A DNA stretch of 39,384 nt from an uncultured Eubacteriales bacterium (GTDB lineage Bacteria; Bacillota; Clostridia; Christensenellales; Aristaeellaceae), in the NCBI GenBank assembly GCA_902765735.1, contig CACXBB010000019.1, positions 1 through 39,384 on the forward strand, in the 5' to 3' direction. The notes below the pieces were generated by a model. It was not told the DNA's origin, ran no database searches, and was given only the letters and a program-made list of their open reading frames with translations. A program made the translations under genes and the position numbers. Below are positions 1-7,868 of the stretch, in pieces; the stretch's first letter is position 1; each line of letters begins with the position of its first letter.

Positions 1-100
1 ACTGCTATTGCCCCACTAAGCCTGCGGAAAATCGCCTTGAAATGCAGCCAAATCCGCTCGAAACTGCATCTCCCGGCATTTAGAAACACACTCTAATTCC
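1..100. repeat. edge of a palindromic repeat or mobile element
   Basis: The first ~95 bases do not look coding. They contain CCACTAAGCCTGCGG at 13-27, which recurs in the same orientation at 39366-39380. The adjoining stretch (GGAAAATCGCCTTGAAA, 25-41) resembles the reverse complement of a stretch near the right edge (around 39310-39335). The segment ends near TAGAAACACACTCTAA (81-96), which looks like the end of an insertion element; this is inference. The coding frame of the next gene becomes protein-like at about 107-113. Confidence 0.45.
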
Positions 101-2464
101 CCGAATTGTACTGCGACGCTGAAATTTAATCCCGAAGACGCCGGGGAACCAGTCGACACCAACGGGACGTATCGTGTCGATTACGGCAAGAAGGTCATTG
201 TCGAGCTGTCCAGCCCGCAGGCCGGCTATACGCTCTATCAGGCCATAGTAAAATTGAACGGTACTGATACTGTCAATGAGGAGAATGGGAAGTATTCCTT
301 CACCATGCCCGATCAGGAAGTCACCACCATGACCGTAGAGTGCCTGACCGAGTGGCAGGCGCTCCAGGCGGCGCTGAAGGCGGGCGGCGATGTCAAAGCC
401 TCGGACTATGACTGTAACAATGACCATGTGATCCAGGAGGGCGCAGACGATACCGCGCTGGTGATTCCCCAAGATAAGGATGTGACGCTGGACCTGAACG
501 GCATCATCATCAACCGCACCCCGGCGGAGCAAACGGGCGATGCTGGCGCTTCGACGACGCCTGTCTACGACGACAACGTGATCACCGTGGAAGGAAAACT
601 GACCCTGACGGACAACAAACCGAATCAGGGGCACACCGGCGACCTGCCCAAGGGCGGCCTCATCACCGGCGGCAACACCACCGACGGCGGCGGCGTGTAT
701 GTGGACAGTGACGCGACCTTCGATCTGTCCGGCGGCACAATCGGCGACACGAACACCGGCAACACCGCGACTTACGGCGGCGGCGTGTACGTGGTCGGCG
801 ATGATGCCGAGTTTACCATAAACAGCGGCACGATCACCGACAATGAGGCGACCAATGGCGGCGGCGTGCACGTGTCTGACGACGGCACGTTTACCATGGA
901 AGGCGGCACGATCACCAACAATAAGGCGACCGAAGTCGGCGGCGGCGTGTATATCTATGCCGGCGATAATGATGAAGATGATGTGGATGAGGATGGATGT
1001 GGCACGTTCAACCTGTCCGGCAATCCGACCATCACCGGCAACACCGCGGATAATAAGAAGAACAACGTGTACCTGCCGGATGGCATCATGATCTACATCG
1101 CCGACAAGCTGAACAAGGCCGCTTCCGTTGGCGTGACGATGGAAAATGCCCCCAGCGTGTTCACCAGCGGCCTTTCCGGCAGGGGCACAGACGAGAACTT
1201 CTCCAGCGACGACCCAGGCTATGCCGTGGGCCTGACTAAAGAGCGCGAGGCGCAACTGGTGGAGATCATCACCAGCGTTGCAGTGGACATCACTGCGCCT
1301 GTGGCGACCGTGGCGCTTGACGACAAGGCGGAAACAACTAAGGACAATGTAACATTGATCAATTCAGGCGCGATCACATGGGCCCCTGAGGCCTCAGACG
1401 GCAAGGCGGCTTACAATACGGCGTATACCGCTACGGTCACGGCTAAGGTCGATGATGATGAACATGTCTTTGCAAGTGATGTCAGCGCGAAGGTGAACGG
1501 GGAAGAGGCCACCGTGAAGCTGAACAACGACGGCACGCTGAGCATCAGCTATACCTTCCGCAAGACGGCGCAGGTGCTAACGATCACGGGGACGAACAAG
1601 ACGGTTGAATATTCTCCCAATGGCATTCCCATTCCCGTGGATGGCATGTTCACCATCCCGAACGGCGCGGGCACGCCGACCTACACGGTGACCGGACTCA
1701 TCGGCAATGACAGGCTGACCGGCGCGCTCGCGCGCCAGCCCGGCGAAGCGCCCGGAAGCTACGGCATCACCCAGGGCAGCTTCGCCGCGCCGTCGGACAA
1801 CTACGCCCTGAGCTTCACCGGCTCGACGCTGATCATCTACCGCAAGGCCGGGGGCAACGGGGGTCAGGACGATGATTCCGACAGCGATATCTCCGTGCTG
1901 GCGACCCTCAAGCCGGGCGCTGACGGCACATCGCTGGAGGTCGGCTGGATCTCGCTGATCGACGCGGACGGCTTCGACATCTTCTACACGGTGTGCGGCC
2001 CGGAGAACCCCTATCAGATCATCGGGAGCGTGACCGCCGCGGACCTGCTGGATTATTCCATCACCGGCCTGAAGAAGGGCCAGTGCTACAAGGCCTGTGT
2101 CCAGGCGTGGAGAGGAACCAAGGACAACAAGACCTACGTCGGCAAGCCCAGCCCCAAGATCCACGCCATCGTGGGCGGATCAAACAAGACCCGCTGCAAC
2201 GCGAAGAAGGTCAAGACCAGGAAATCTGCCTTGACGCTGAAGGTCGGAGGCAAGAAGAGGAAGATCATGGCCTCTGTCGTCAGGTCGGTTCGGAGCAAGA
2301 AGGTTCTGAAACACGTCAAGAAGTACCGCTATTTCAGCACCAACCGGAAGGTGGCGATCGTCAGCGCCAAAGGAAAGGTGAAGGCCGTCGGGGCCGGAAC
2401 CTGCACGATCTTCGTACTGGCGAACAACGGCGTGTACAAGGAAGTGACGGTGACGGTGGAATAG
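41..2464 (+). CDS. beta-helix / MBG / Fn3 / Big2 surface protein, 5' end missing
   Basis: Extracellular adhesin-like protein without its true N-terminus. The frame is open from the TGA at 38-40, but the first usable start is TTG 254. That start would cut an InlB-B-like repeat domain in half: its first strands are encoded at about 113-253 and it ends with the FTMPDQEVTTM motif at 300-330. So the native protein was longer and was probably interrupted near base 95. Domain order: the InlB-like repeat; a right-handed beta-helix segment (about 345-1110) opening with VTLDLNG and carrying GGGVYV/GGTITDN rungs; an inter-domain module; an MBG-like domain (about 1570-1840) with YGITQGSF; an acidic linker; an Fn3-like domain (about 1890-2170); and a C-terminal Big2 (Ig-like) domain ending in VTVTVE and TAG. 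No sortase motif or membrane anchor is seen. Ligand unknown. Confidence 0.75.
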   Translation, partial: NAAKSARNCISRHLETHSNSPNCTATLKFNPEDAGEPVDTNGTYRVDYGKKVIVELSSPQAGYTLYQAIVKLNGTDTVNEENGKYSFTMPDQEVTTMTVECLTEWQALQAALKAGGDVKASDYDCNNDHVIQEGADDTALVIPQDKDVTLDLNGIIINRTPAEQTGDAGASTTPVYDDNVITVEGKLTLTDNKPNQGHTGDLPKGGLITGGNTTDGGGVYVDSDATFDLSGGTIGDTNTGNTATYGGGVYVVGDDAEFTINSGTITDNEATNGGGVHVSDDGTFTMEGGTITNNKATEVGGGVYIYAGDNDEDDVDEDGCGTFNLSGNPTITGNTADNKKNNVYLPDGIMIYIADKLNKAASVGVTMENAPSVFTSGLSGRGTDENFSSDDPGYAVGLTKEREAQLVEIITSVAVDITAPVATVALDDKAETTKDNVTLINSGAITWAPEASDGKAAYNTAYTATVTAKVDDDEHVFASDVSAKVNGEEATVKLNNDGTLSISYTFRKTAQVLTITGTNKTVEYSPNGIPIPVDGMFTIPNGAGTPTYTVTGLIGNDRLTGALARQPGEAPGSYGITQGSFAAPSDNYALSFTGSTLIIYRKAGGNGGQDDDSDSDISVLATLKPGADGTSLEVGWISLIDADGFDIFYTVCGPENPYQIIGSVTAADLLDYSITGLKKGQCYKACVQAWRGTKDNKTYVGKPSPKIHAIVGGSNKTRCNAKKVKTRKSALTLKVGGKKRKIMASVVRSVRSKKVLKHVKKYRYFSTNRKVAIVSAKGKVKAVGAGTCTIFVLANNGVYKEVTVTVE

Positions 2465-2493
2465 GGGATTGGCGTTTTGTTGGGGGGGGGGTA

Positions 2494-2580
2494 AACACCT
2501 CATCCGTCCCGCCTGCGGCGGTCCACCTTCCCCTCAAGGGGAAGGCAACACCTCATCCGTCCCGCCTGCGGCGGTCCACC
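2494..2580. repeat. tandem 53-bp palindromic intergenic repeat, two copies
   Basis: Two copies of a 34-base segment (2494-2527 and 2547-2580, both containing CATCCGTCCCGCCTGCGG) lie 53 bases apart. Between them is the hairpin CCTTCCCCTCAAGGGGAAGG. The architecture matches the arrays at 7471-7655 and 39211-39270. A run of ten G precedes the array. No gene is visible in 2465-2783. Confidence 0.75.
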
Positions 2581-2600
2581 GGGAGAGGATGGGGTTATCC

Positions 2601-2745
2601 CACAACGGAAATGGATTCATGAAACAAGCGTAGGGGCGCCGATGCGGCGCCCGCCCGGGTACGATATGCAACGTACTTCGCGGCGGGCGGCGCATCGCCG
2701 CCCCTACAATATGTAAGCACATGAATGATTATCCGTCTTGAATGT
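2601..2745. repeat. degenerate MITE-like repeat, family A
   Basis: The core 2630-2707 opens with GTAGGGGCGCCGATGCG and closes with CGCATCGCCGCCCCTAC, giving a long near-perfect inverted repeat. The flanks (ATTCATGAAACA on the left, ATGAATGATTAT on the right) match those of the intact copy at 27209-27389, but the outer GGGGCTGTC ends have decayed here. It may act as a bidirectional terminator between the surface protein and the leftward operon. Confidence 0.7.
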
Positions 2746-2783
2746 TTATCCATCCTGAATCAGCCCCGTCCCGGCGCGAGCTT

Positions 2784-3047
2784 CTACCCCTGGAGGCCGC
2801 GGGACTGGCGGTCCATGTCCTCGACCACGATGTCATAGATCTCGCCGAGGGTGGAGCAGTATTCGAGCACCTTCCAGGGCTCGTTGGTATGGTAGTGGAT
2901 CTTGATCAGCTCATCGTCGCCCACGGCCAGCAGGCAGTCGCCCTTGAAGTTGGCCTCGAAGTAATCGCGGATGACGTCCTCATCCAGGCCCTCGCCCTCG
3001 ATCAGCAGTTGGGTATCGTAACGGAATTCGGTGTATTCGCCGCTCAT
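2784..3047 (-). CDS. free-standing FakA/YloV middle-domain protein
   Basis: An 87-residue protein resembling the segment just after the DhaL kinase domain in FakA/YloV fatty-acid kinases. It keeps the EFRYDTQLLIEGE strand, the GDDELIKIHYHTNEP motif (FakA usually has V.GDDELVKVHVHTN.P) and the VLEYCSTLGEIYDI segment. It lacks both the ATP-binding DhaL domain and the FakB-interacting C-terminal part, so it cannot be a kinase alone. ATG 3047 has a GGAGAG site 7 bases upstream and lies 15 bases after the stop of the HAD phosphatase gene, so it is the last cistron of an xpt-HAD operon. It ends in TAG. The role is unknown: a regulatory or ligand-binding domain, or a remnant of a larger gene. The intact motif and good start signals favour a functional small protein. 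Confidence 0.7.
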   Translation of the reverse strand: MSGEYTEFRYDTQLLIEGEGLDEDVIRDYFEANFKGDCLLAVGDDELIKIHYHTNEPWKVLEYCSTLGEIYDIVVEDMDRQSRGLQG

Positions 3048-3062
3048 GTCAATTCTCTCCTT

Positions 3063-3842
3063 TTACAGCATTGGAATCATGTCGGAAAGTCTGCCGAACT
3101 TCAGGTCCGGCACGGTATCGGATTCGGCCAGCATCCGCTCAGTGGTCTCGCCGGACATCACCAGTACGGACAGCATGCCGCTGCGCAGGCCGGTCTCGAT
3201 GTCGGTATAGAGCCGGTCCCCCACCATGGCGAGCTGATCGACACGAAGCCCGGTGCGCCGGAGCACCGCCTCGACGATGCCGGTGTTGGGCTTGCCGACG
3301 ATGAGGTCCGGCCGACGGCCCGCGGAGGCCTCGATGAAGGCCAGGATCGCGCCGATGTCCGGCATGAAGCCGGTCTCGGTGGGGCAGTTGAAGTCCGGGT
3401 GGGTGGCGATGAAGGGCAGCCCGGCGCGCACGAAGTCGCACACCCGGCGCATTTTGTCGTAGTCCAGCGTGGTGTCGAAGCCGACCACCACGAGGTCGGG
3501 GTTTTCGTCGTCCACGGGGACGCCCGCCTCTTGAAACTCCTCAAGCAGGTATTCGTTGCCCAGCACGAAGGCCCTTTTGCCGGGGTAGAGCGCCTTGAGC
3601 TTTTCGCAGGTGGCCTCGCCGCTGGTGAGGATGTGGCTTCGGTCGGTTTCAAGCCCCATGCGCCGCAGCTTTTCCACGTAGAAGCTGGCGTTGTGGCTGG
3701 AGTTGTTGGTGAGGAACATGTAATTGCGGCCCGTGGCGAGCACCCTGTCGATGAAGTCCAGCGAGCCCTCGATCAGCTCCCCGCCCAGGTAGAAGGTGCC
3801 GTCCATGTCCAGCAGGAAGCACCTGACGTCAGCGATATTCAT
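3063..3842 (-). CDS. HAD-IIA family (NagD-like) phosphatase
   Basis: A 259-residue cytoplasmic sugar- or nucleotide-phosphate phosphatase of HAD subfamily IIA. Motif I is LLDMDGT (D12 and D14, nucleophile and acid/base). Motif II is FLTNNSS. The cap carries the lysine-containing VGKPNTG motif, followed by MVGDRLYTDI, the late acidic motif that binds Mg2+. Length is normal for NagD/AraL/PGPase-like enzymes. I chose ATG 3842 rather than TTG 3857: it sits four bases beyond the TGA of xpt (TGAGGCCATG), a typical translational coupling arrangement. Being between xpt and a FakA-like domain suggests nucleotide or metabolite-repair work, but HAD substrates cannot be read from sequence. Confidence 0.88.
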   Translation of the reverse strand: MNIADVRCFLLDMDGTFYLGGELIEGSLDFIDRVLATGRNYMFLTNNSSHNASFYVEKLRRMGLETDRSHILTSGEATCEKLKALYPGKRAFVLGNEYLLEEFQEAGVPVDDENPDLVVVGFDTTLDYDKMRRVCDFVRAGLPFIATHPDFNCPTETGFMPDIGAILAFIEASAGRRPDLIVGKPNTGIVEAVLRRTGLRVDQLAMVGDRLYTDIETGLRSGMLSVLVMSGETTERMLAESDTVPDLKFGRLSDMIPML

Positions 3843-3846
3843 GGCC

Positions 3847-4419
3847 TCAGTCCTCAAACTCGATGACGCCTTCGCCCAGCCGGCTCACGGACGCCAGGGC
3901 CTCCACGCGGTAGCCGGCCTCCCGCAGCTTGCCCATGCCGGGCTGGAAGGACTTGGCGATCACCGCGCCCACGCCGATCACCTTCGCCCCGGCCAGCTCC
4001 AGCAGCCGGATGCCGCCGAAGGCCGCCTCGCCGTTGGCCAGGAAGTCGTCCACCAGCAGCACCCGGTCGCCGGGATCGATGAACTGGGATTTGAGGGTCA
4101 ACTGGTAGGGCATATTCTTGGTGAAGGAGAACACCTCGGTTTGTATGATGCCGTCCTTCAATATGCTGGACACCGATTTTTTCAGGATCACCAGCGGCAG
4201 GTCCATTTCGAGGGCCGTCATGGCCGCCGGGGCGATGCCCGAGGACTCGATGGTCGCCACCCGGGTGATGCCGTCGTCCCTGAACAGGCGGGCGAACTCC
4301 GCGCCGACCGCCTTCATCAGCTTCACGTCCACCTGGTGGTTCAGAAAGCAGTCCACCAGCAGCACGTGATCGTTCAGCGCCCGTCCCTCTGAGAGAATCC
4401 TTTGCTTCAGCAGGTCCAT
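3847..4419 (-). CDS. xpt: xanthine phosphoribosyltransferase
   Basis: A 190-residue purine salvage enzyme making XMP from xanthine and PRPP in the cytosol. The PRPP loop is LLVDDFLANGEAAFG (about residues 121-135). The N-terminal MDLLKQRIL and the IESSGIAPAA segment are typical of Xpt. Start: ATG 4419 with AAAGG 12 bases upstream. A longer frame runs to 4494, but its extra residues (IPNSQLPIPNSQF) are only a translation of the heptanucleotide array at 4440-4482, so I reject that start. In many Bacillota xpt follows a purine riboswitch; the 125 bases upstream here hold only the repeat, so none is present. The gene is probably read with the downstream HAD gene and perhaps from the CBS gene further upstream. 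Confidence 0.93.
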   Translation of the reverse strand: MDLLKQRILSEGRALNDHVLLVDCFLNHQVDVKLMKAVGAEFARLFRDDGITRVATIESSGIAPAAMTALEMDLPLVILKKSVSSILKDGIIQTEVFSFTKNMPYQLTLKSQFIDPGDRVLLVDDFLANGEAAFGGIRLLELAGAKVIGVGAVIAKSFQPGMGKLREAGYRVEALASVSRLGEGVIEFED

Positions 4420-4439
4420 TCGGTTCACAACCTTTCGCT

Positions 4440-4482
4440 TGAATTGGGAATTGGGAATTGGGAGTTGGGAATTGGGAATTGA
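4440..4482. repeat. heptanucleotide tandem repeat (TTGGGAA)n
   Basis: Six uninterrupted or nearly perfect 7-base units directly upstream of xpt. A short related AATTCCCAATTCC piece lies at 4530-4545. Translated, it gives the NSQFPIP-like string seen in false N-terminal extensions. It is not in the chosen reading frame. Confidence 0.85.
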
Positions 4483-4544
4483 GATTGGCGGCACGCTTCC
4501 AGCAGAAACGGCGGCAGCGGCTTTCTTTAATTCCCAATTCCAAA

Positions 4545-5867
4545 TTAATTCTTTTCCTCGCTCTCCTCAGCGTTTCCGATCTTCTCCACGATCGCCCACT
4601 CCACCCTTCTGTCCGCGACCTCCTCGACGCTGATGCGCAGGCCGAAGCACTCGACCACGGGGCGGGCGCCGTCAGCGGGGATCTCGGTCAGGCGGCTGAA
4701 CACCAGCCCGCCCAGGGTGTCGAACTCCTCGTCGGTGGGCAAGTCGATCTTGAGGGTCTCGGCGATGGTCTCCAGGTCCGCGGCGCCGGAGATGCGCCAC
4801 TTGTTCTCGCCCAGGGGCTGTATGTCCTCGTCCTCCTTGGGGTCGAACTCGTCGTAGATGTTGCCCACGATCTCCTCCAGCAGGTCCTCCAGCGTGATCA
4901 GGCCGCTGGTGCCGCCGTACTCGTCCACCACGATGGCGATGTGCTGCTTGCGGGTCTGCATCTCCTTGAACAGCACGTCGGTGCGCACGGACTCCGGCAC
5001 GAAGTGGGCCGGGCGGATCAGCTGTCTGAGGGGCGTGTGGCCGCCCTCGCACTGGTCCAGCAGGAAGTCGCGGGTGAACAGTATGCCCTGCACGTTGTCC
5101 AGGGAGTCCTCATACACCGGGAAGCGGCTGCGGCCGCTCTCGCGAATGAGGTTCATGATCTCCTCGTTGGTGGAGTCGATGTCCACGGCGGTGATGTCCT
5201 TGCGGTGGATCATGCAGTCCCCGGCGTCCATGTTGTTGAACTCGAAGATGTTCTCGATCATCTCCTTCTCGTCCGACTCGATGGCGCCCTTCTCCTCGCC
5301 GATGTCCACCATCTGGAGGATGTCCTCCTCGGTGACCAGCTCGCTCGAATCGGGGTTGCTCAGGTGGAAGGGCCGGAGGATCAGCCGCCCCAGCGCCGCG
5401 GCCAGCCGGGTCAGCGGCGAGAGTATGATCAGCGTCCACTCGGCCACGGGGGCCACGCGGTCGAACAGCTTCTGCCGCCCGTGGGCCGCCAGATAGGCCG
5501 GCACCACGCCGCAGAGCATGAACGCGAGCACGCAAAAGGGAATCAGCAGGCACAGCGCCGTCCAGCCGCGGGCGGAAAGCCCCAGCCGGGAGAGCAGAAA
5601 CGCGGACACGCCGCCCCGCAGCCAGCCGTGCAGCGCGACCCAGGCGATCAGCACCAGAACCGTCCAGCTCATCTGGAACGGGCCGAAGGGCTCCTCGCCG
5701 CGCTCGATCATGCGCACGGCGCGCTTCGCCCGGGGGGAATCGCCCTCCGCCTGGCGGCGCAGCTCGCCCTCGTCCAGAAACGGCAGACACGCCGCGGTCA
5801 GCCGCACCACGGCCGCCAGCAGCGTCGAAATGACGATGATGATAATGGGACCAAACGGGTCGTCCAT
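4545..5867 (-). CDS. CNNM/CorC-type CBS-domain membrane protein (hemolysin family)
   Basis: A 440-residue integral membrane protein of the DUF21/CNNM-CorC group (YhdP/YrkA/CorB-like), proposed in the family to take part in Mg2+ or other cation export. Order: a DUF21-like region with about four membrane segments (residues ~5-30, 65-90, 100-130, 135-160); the acidic helix EEDILQMVDIGEEKGAIESDEKEMI; a CBS pair (about 205-330), whose second repeat contains HIAIVVDEYGGTSGLITLEDLLEEIVG; and a C-terminal CorC_HlyC domain (about 345-425) with FDTLGGLVF. I chose ATG 5867 (AGGGAGG 11 bases upstream). The longer frame to 6020 adds only a translated intergenic hairpin. It is divergent from cca, and two possible -10 elements lie upstream. 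Confidence 0.9.
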   Translation of the reverse strand: MDDPFGPIIIIVISTLLAAVVRLTAACLPFLDEGELRRQAEGDSPRAKRAVRMIERGEEPFGPFQMSWTVLVLIAWVALHGWLRGGVSAFLLSRLGLSARGWTALCLLIPFCVLAFMLCGVVPAYLAAHGRQKLFDRVAPVAEWTLIILSPLTRLAAALGRLILRPFHLSNPDSSELVTEEDILQMVDIGEEKGAIESDEKEMIENIFEFNNMDAGDCMIHRKDITAVDIDSTNEEIMNLIRESGRSRFPVYEDSLDNVQGILFTRDFLLDQCEGGHTPLRQLIRPAHFVPESVRTDVLFKEMQTRKQHIAIVVDEYGGTSGLITLEDLLEEIVGNIYDEFDPKEDEDIQPLGENKWRISGAADLETIAETLKIDLPTDEEFDTLGGLVFSRLTEIPADGARPVVECFGLRISVEEVADRRVEWAIVEKIGNAEESEEKN

Positions 5868-5903
5868 CTGGACAAATACCTCCCTGTGATTTGGTAATAC
5901 AAA

Positions 5904-5995
5904 ATCATTATAACATGATCGTCGGCGTCTTTCCCTGCGGGAGCCGCCGACCCGGCCAACCGGGCTTCGCCCCGGTTGCCTGATCATTATACCAT
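5904..5995 (-). promoter_or_regulatory. duplicated extended -10 elements flanking a hairpin insert
   Basis: The 13-base sequence ATCATTATA(A/C)CAT occurs at 5904-5916 and 5983-5995. On the minus strand each copy reads TGNTATAAT, an extended -10 (hexamers 5912-5907 and 5991-5986) directed at the CBS-domain gene. Neither has a good -35. The GC-rich stretch between them forms two hairpins (GTCGGCG...CGCCGAC and CCGGGCTTCGCCCCGG). Confidence 0.5.
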
Positions 5996-6042
5996 ATCCC
6001 CGTTGATTTTGATACACCAAATGGAAAATTAATGTGATGAGA

Positions 6043-6072
6043 TTGTAAGAAACCGGCCGCGGATGCTATAAT
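6043..6072 (+). promoter_or_regulatory. promoter of cca
   Basis: -35 TTGTAA (6043-6048), 18-base spacer, extended -10 TGCTATAAT with hexamer 6067-6072. The start codon at 6091 follows a GGGAGG site (6074-6079). Confidence 0.65.
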
Positions 6073-6090
6073 CGGGAGGGTGATGGACGA

Positions 6091-7458
6091 ATGAACACGC
6101 ATGAGCAGGATCTGAAGCTCTCGGTGGAGATCGCGCGGCGGGTGGCGGCGGCCGGGGGCCGGGCGATGTACGTGGGCGGCATGGTGCGCGACCAGCTGAT
6201 GGGCGTCGCGTGCAAGGACATCGACATCGAGGTCTACGGCCTCGCGCCGCGGGCCTTGAAGGACGTGCTGTCCACGCTGGGCCGGGTGATGGAGATGGGC
6301 GCATCCTTCGGGGTGTACGGCATCCAGCACAGCGGCATCGACATCGCCATGCCCCGCCGGGAGCGCTGCGTGGGCATCAGACACACGGACTTCGAGGTGT
6401 CGGTGGACCCGGACATGTCCTTCGCGGACGCCTCCATGCGCCGGGACCTGACCGTCAACGCCATGATGCGGGACGTGCTGACCGGGGAGCTGATCGACCT
6501 GTGGGGCGGGCAGCGGGACCTCGAGGCGCGCGTCATCCGCCACGTCAGCGACGAGACCTTCCCCGAGGACGCCCTGCGGGTGTTCCGGGCGGCGCAGTTC
6601 GCCGCCCGGTTCGAGGGGACCGTCGCCCCGGAGACCATGGCGCTGTGTAAGCGCATGGACGTCGGCGAGATCTCCCACGAGCGGGTGTTCGACGAGCTCA
6701 AAAAGGCGCTTCTGAAGGCGGAGAAGCCCTCCGTATTCTTCCGGGTGCTCCGGGAGATGGATCATTTGAAGGAGTTCTTCCCGGAGCTCGAGGGCTGCAT
6801 CGGCGTTCAACAGAACCCCGACCACCACCCCGAGGGGGACGTGTTCGAGCACACGATGCTGGTGCTGGACTGCGCCGCCGGGCTGCGGGATCAGGCGAAG
6901 CAGCCGCTGGCGTTCATGCTGGCCGCGCTGCTGCACGACCTGGGCAAGGCCGTGGCCACCCAGGTGCAGCCGGACGGCAAAATCACCGCCTACGGCCACG
7001 AGCGGGCGGGCCTCGAGCTGTGCGAAAGGCAGCTTCGGCGGCTCACCGGCCAGGTCAGGCTGATCGAGTACGTCAAGAACATGATGTGGCTGCACATGCG
7101 GCCCAACATACTGGCCCAGGCGAAGTCCCGCAAGAAGAAGACCCGGCAGCTGTTCGACCTGTCCGTCTGCCCCGAGGATCTGATCCTGCTGTCGAGGGCC
7201 GACGCCTCCGGCAAACGCGACAGGCCCTACGACGCCGCCAACGAGGCCTTCCTCCGGGAGCGCCTGGAGGACTATTACCGGGTGCTCAGGCGGCCCATGG
7301 TCACCGGGAAGGACCTGATCGACGCCGGGCTCAAACCCGGACCCATGTTCTCCGAGTGGCTCAGGCGCGCCCGGATGCTGCACTTCTCCGGCATCGAGCG
7401 CGACCGGGCGCTTCGGCAGGTGGTGGGGGAAGCGAAGAGGGATATGGGGTCAATCTGA
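6091..7458 (+). CDS. cca: CCA tRNA nucleotidyltransferase with HD domain
   Basis: A 455-residue class II tRNA nucleotidyltransferase that adds or repairs the 3' CCA of tRNA. The catalytic head holds GGMVRDQLMG (residues 29-38) and the metal-binding pair D43/D45 in KDIDIEVYG. It is followed by RRDLTVNAMM (motif B) and EDALRVFRAAQFAARF (motif C/D, template for CTP/ATP selection). The C-terminal half has an HD phosphohydrolase domain: H of VFEHTML and the HD of ALLHDLGK, near residue 281. HD-containing CCA enzymes in other bacteria have 2',3'-cyclic phosphodiesterase or phosphatase activity; whether this one does is inference. Own promoter at 6043-6072, divergent from the CBS gene; single-gene unit closed by the repeat array at 7471-7655. 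Confidence 0.93.
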   Translation: MNTHEQDLKLSVEIARRVAAAGGRAMYVGGMVRDQLMGVACKDIDIEVYGLAPRALKDVLSTLGRVMEMGASFGVYGIQHSGIDIAMPRRERCVGIRHTDFEVSVDPDMSFADASMRRDLTVNAMMRDVLTGELIDLWGGQRDLEARVIRHVSDETFPEDALRVFRAAQFAARFEGTVAPETMALCKRMDVGEISHERVFDELKKALLKAEKPSVFFRVLREMDHLKEFFPELEGCIGVQQNPDHHPEGDVFEHTMLVLDCAAGLRDQAKQPLAFMLAALLHDLGKAVATQVQPDGKITAYGHERAGLELCERQLRRLTGQVRLIEYVKNMMWLHMRPNILAQAKSRKKKTRQLFDLSVCPEDLILLSRADASGKRDRPYDAANEAFLRERLEDYYRVLRRPMVTGKDLIDAGLKPGPMFSEWLRRARMLHFSGIERDRALRQVVGEAKRDMGSI

Positions 7459-7470
7459 AGCAAGGATCAC

Positions 7471-7655
7471 GGCTGGGCAACCCCTCCGGCCCTGCGGGCC
7501 ACCTCCCCTTACACAGGGGAGGCTGGGCAACCCCTCCGGCCCTGCGGGCCACCTCCCCTTACACAGGGGAGGCATTGCTGCCGCGTTTCAACGGTAGCTC
7601 AAAGCCTCCCCTGTGTAAGGGGAGGTGCCGAGCGGAGCGAGGCGGAGGGGTTGCA
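7471..7655. repeat. palindromic repeat array, family C (two direct, one inverted copy)
   Basis: Two identical 50-base units (7471-7520, 7521-7570) containing CAACCCCTCCGGCCCTGCGG and the hairpin CTCCCCTTACACAGGGGAG are followed by a 33-base spacer. An inverted, diverged unit lies at 7604-7655. The whole can fold into a very long hairpin and probably ends cca transcription. The rest of 7656-7839 shows no gene. Confidence 0.85.
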
Positions 7656-7839
7656 CCCCCTGCACATCTCATAATCGCATTACATCCTGCAAATATCATT
7701 GGATTTTGAAGGATGTCATGCGTTTTATCCTTTTCCCCTGTTTCCTCAAATCTCGTCCGGATTCCCGTTTTCAGGTTAAAGTTCTGTATAATCATGTTAA
7801 TTTTGAATGCTCCGGCGGGGTTTTGGGGACCCCCCTCTC

Positions 7840-7868
7840 TTGACAATGAAAAAAAGCTATGCTATACT
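7840..7868 (+). promoter_or_regulatory. strong promoter of rpoB-rpoC
   Basis: Consensus -35 TTGACA (7840-7845), exactly 17 bases, then -10 TATACT (7863-7868) preceded by TGC (extended -10). Predicted start about 7875, giving a leader of about 210 bases with no recognised riboswitch. The leader includes a GCGC-stem hairpin at about 8029-8044 and an AAGGGGTG ribosome site 9 bases before ATG 8087. Confidence 0.85.

Noticed and set aside
3847-4494. Long form of Xpt starting at 4494
   Set aside because: The extra residues translate the TTGGGAA array, and the family N-terminus MDLLKQRIL begins at 4419 with a ribosome site.
4420-4544. Purine riboswitch upstream of xpt
   Set aside because: The region is only a heptanucleotide array plus a few bases. 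No three-way junction or conserved purine aptamer core is present.
7559-7846. Small open frames in the cca-rpoB gap (both strands)
   Set aside because: They run through palindromic repeats, lack ribosome sites and show no protein character.
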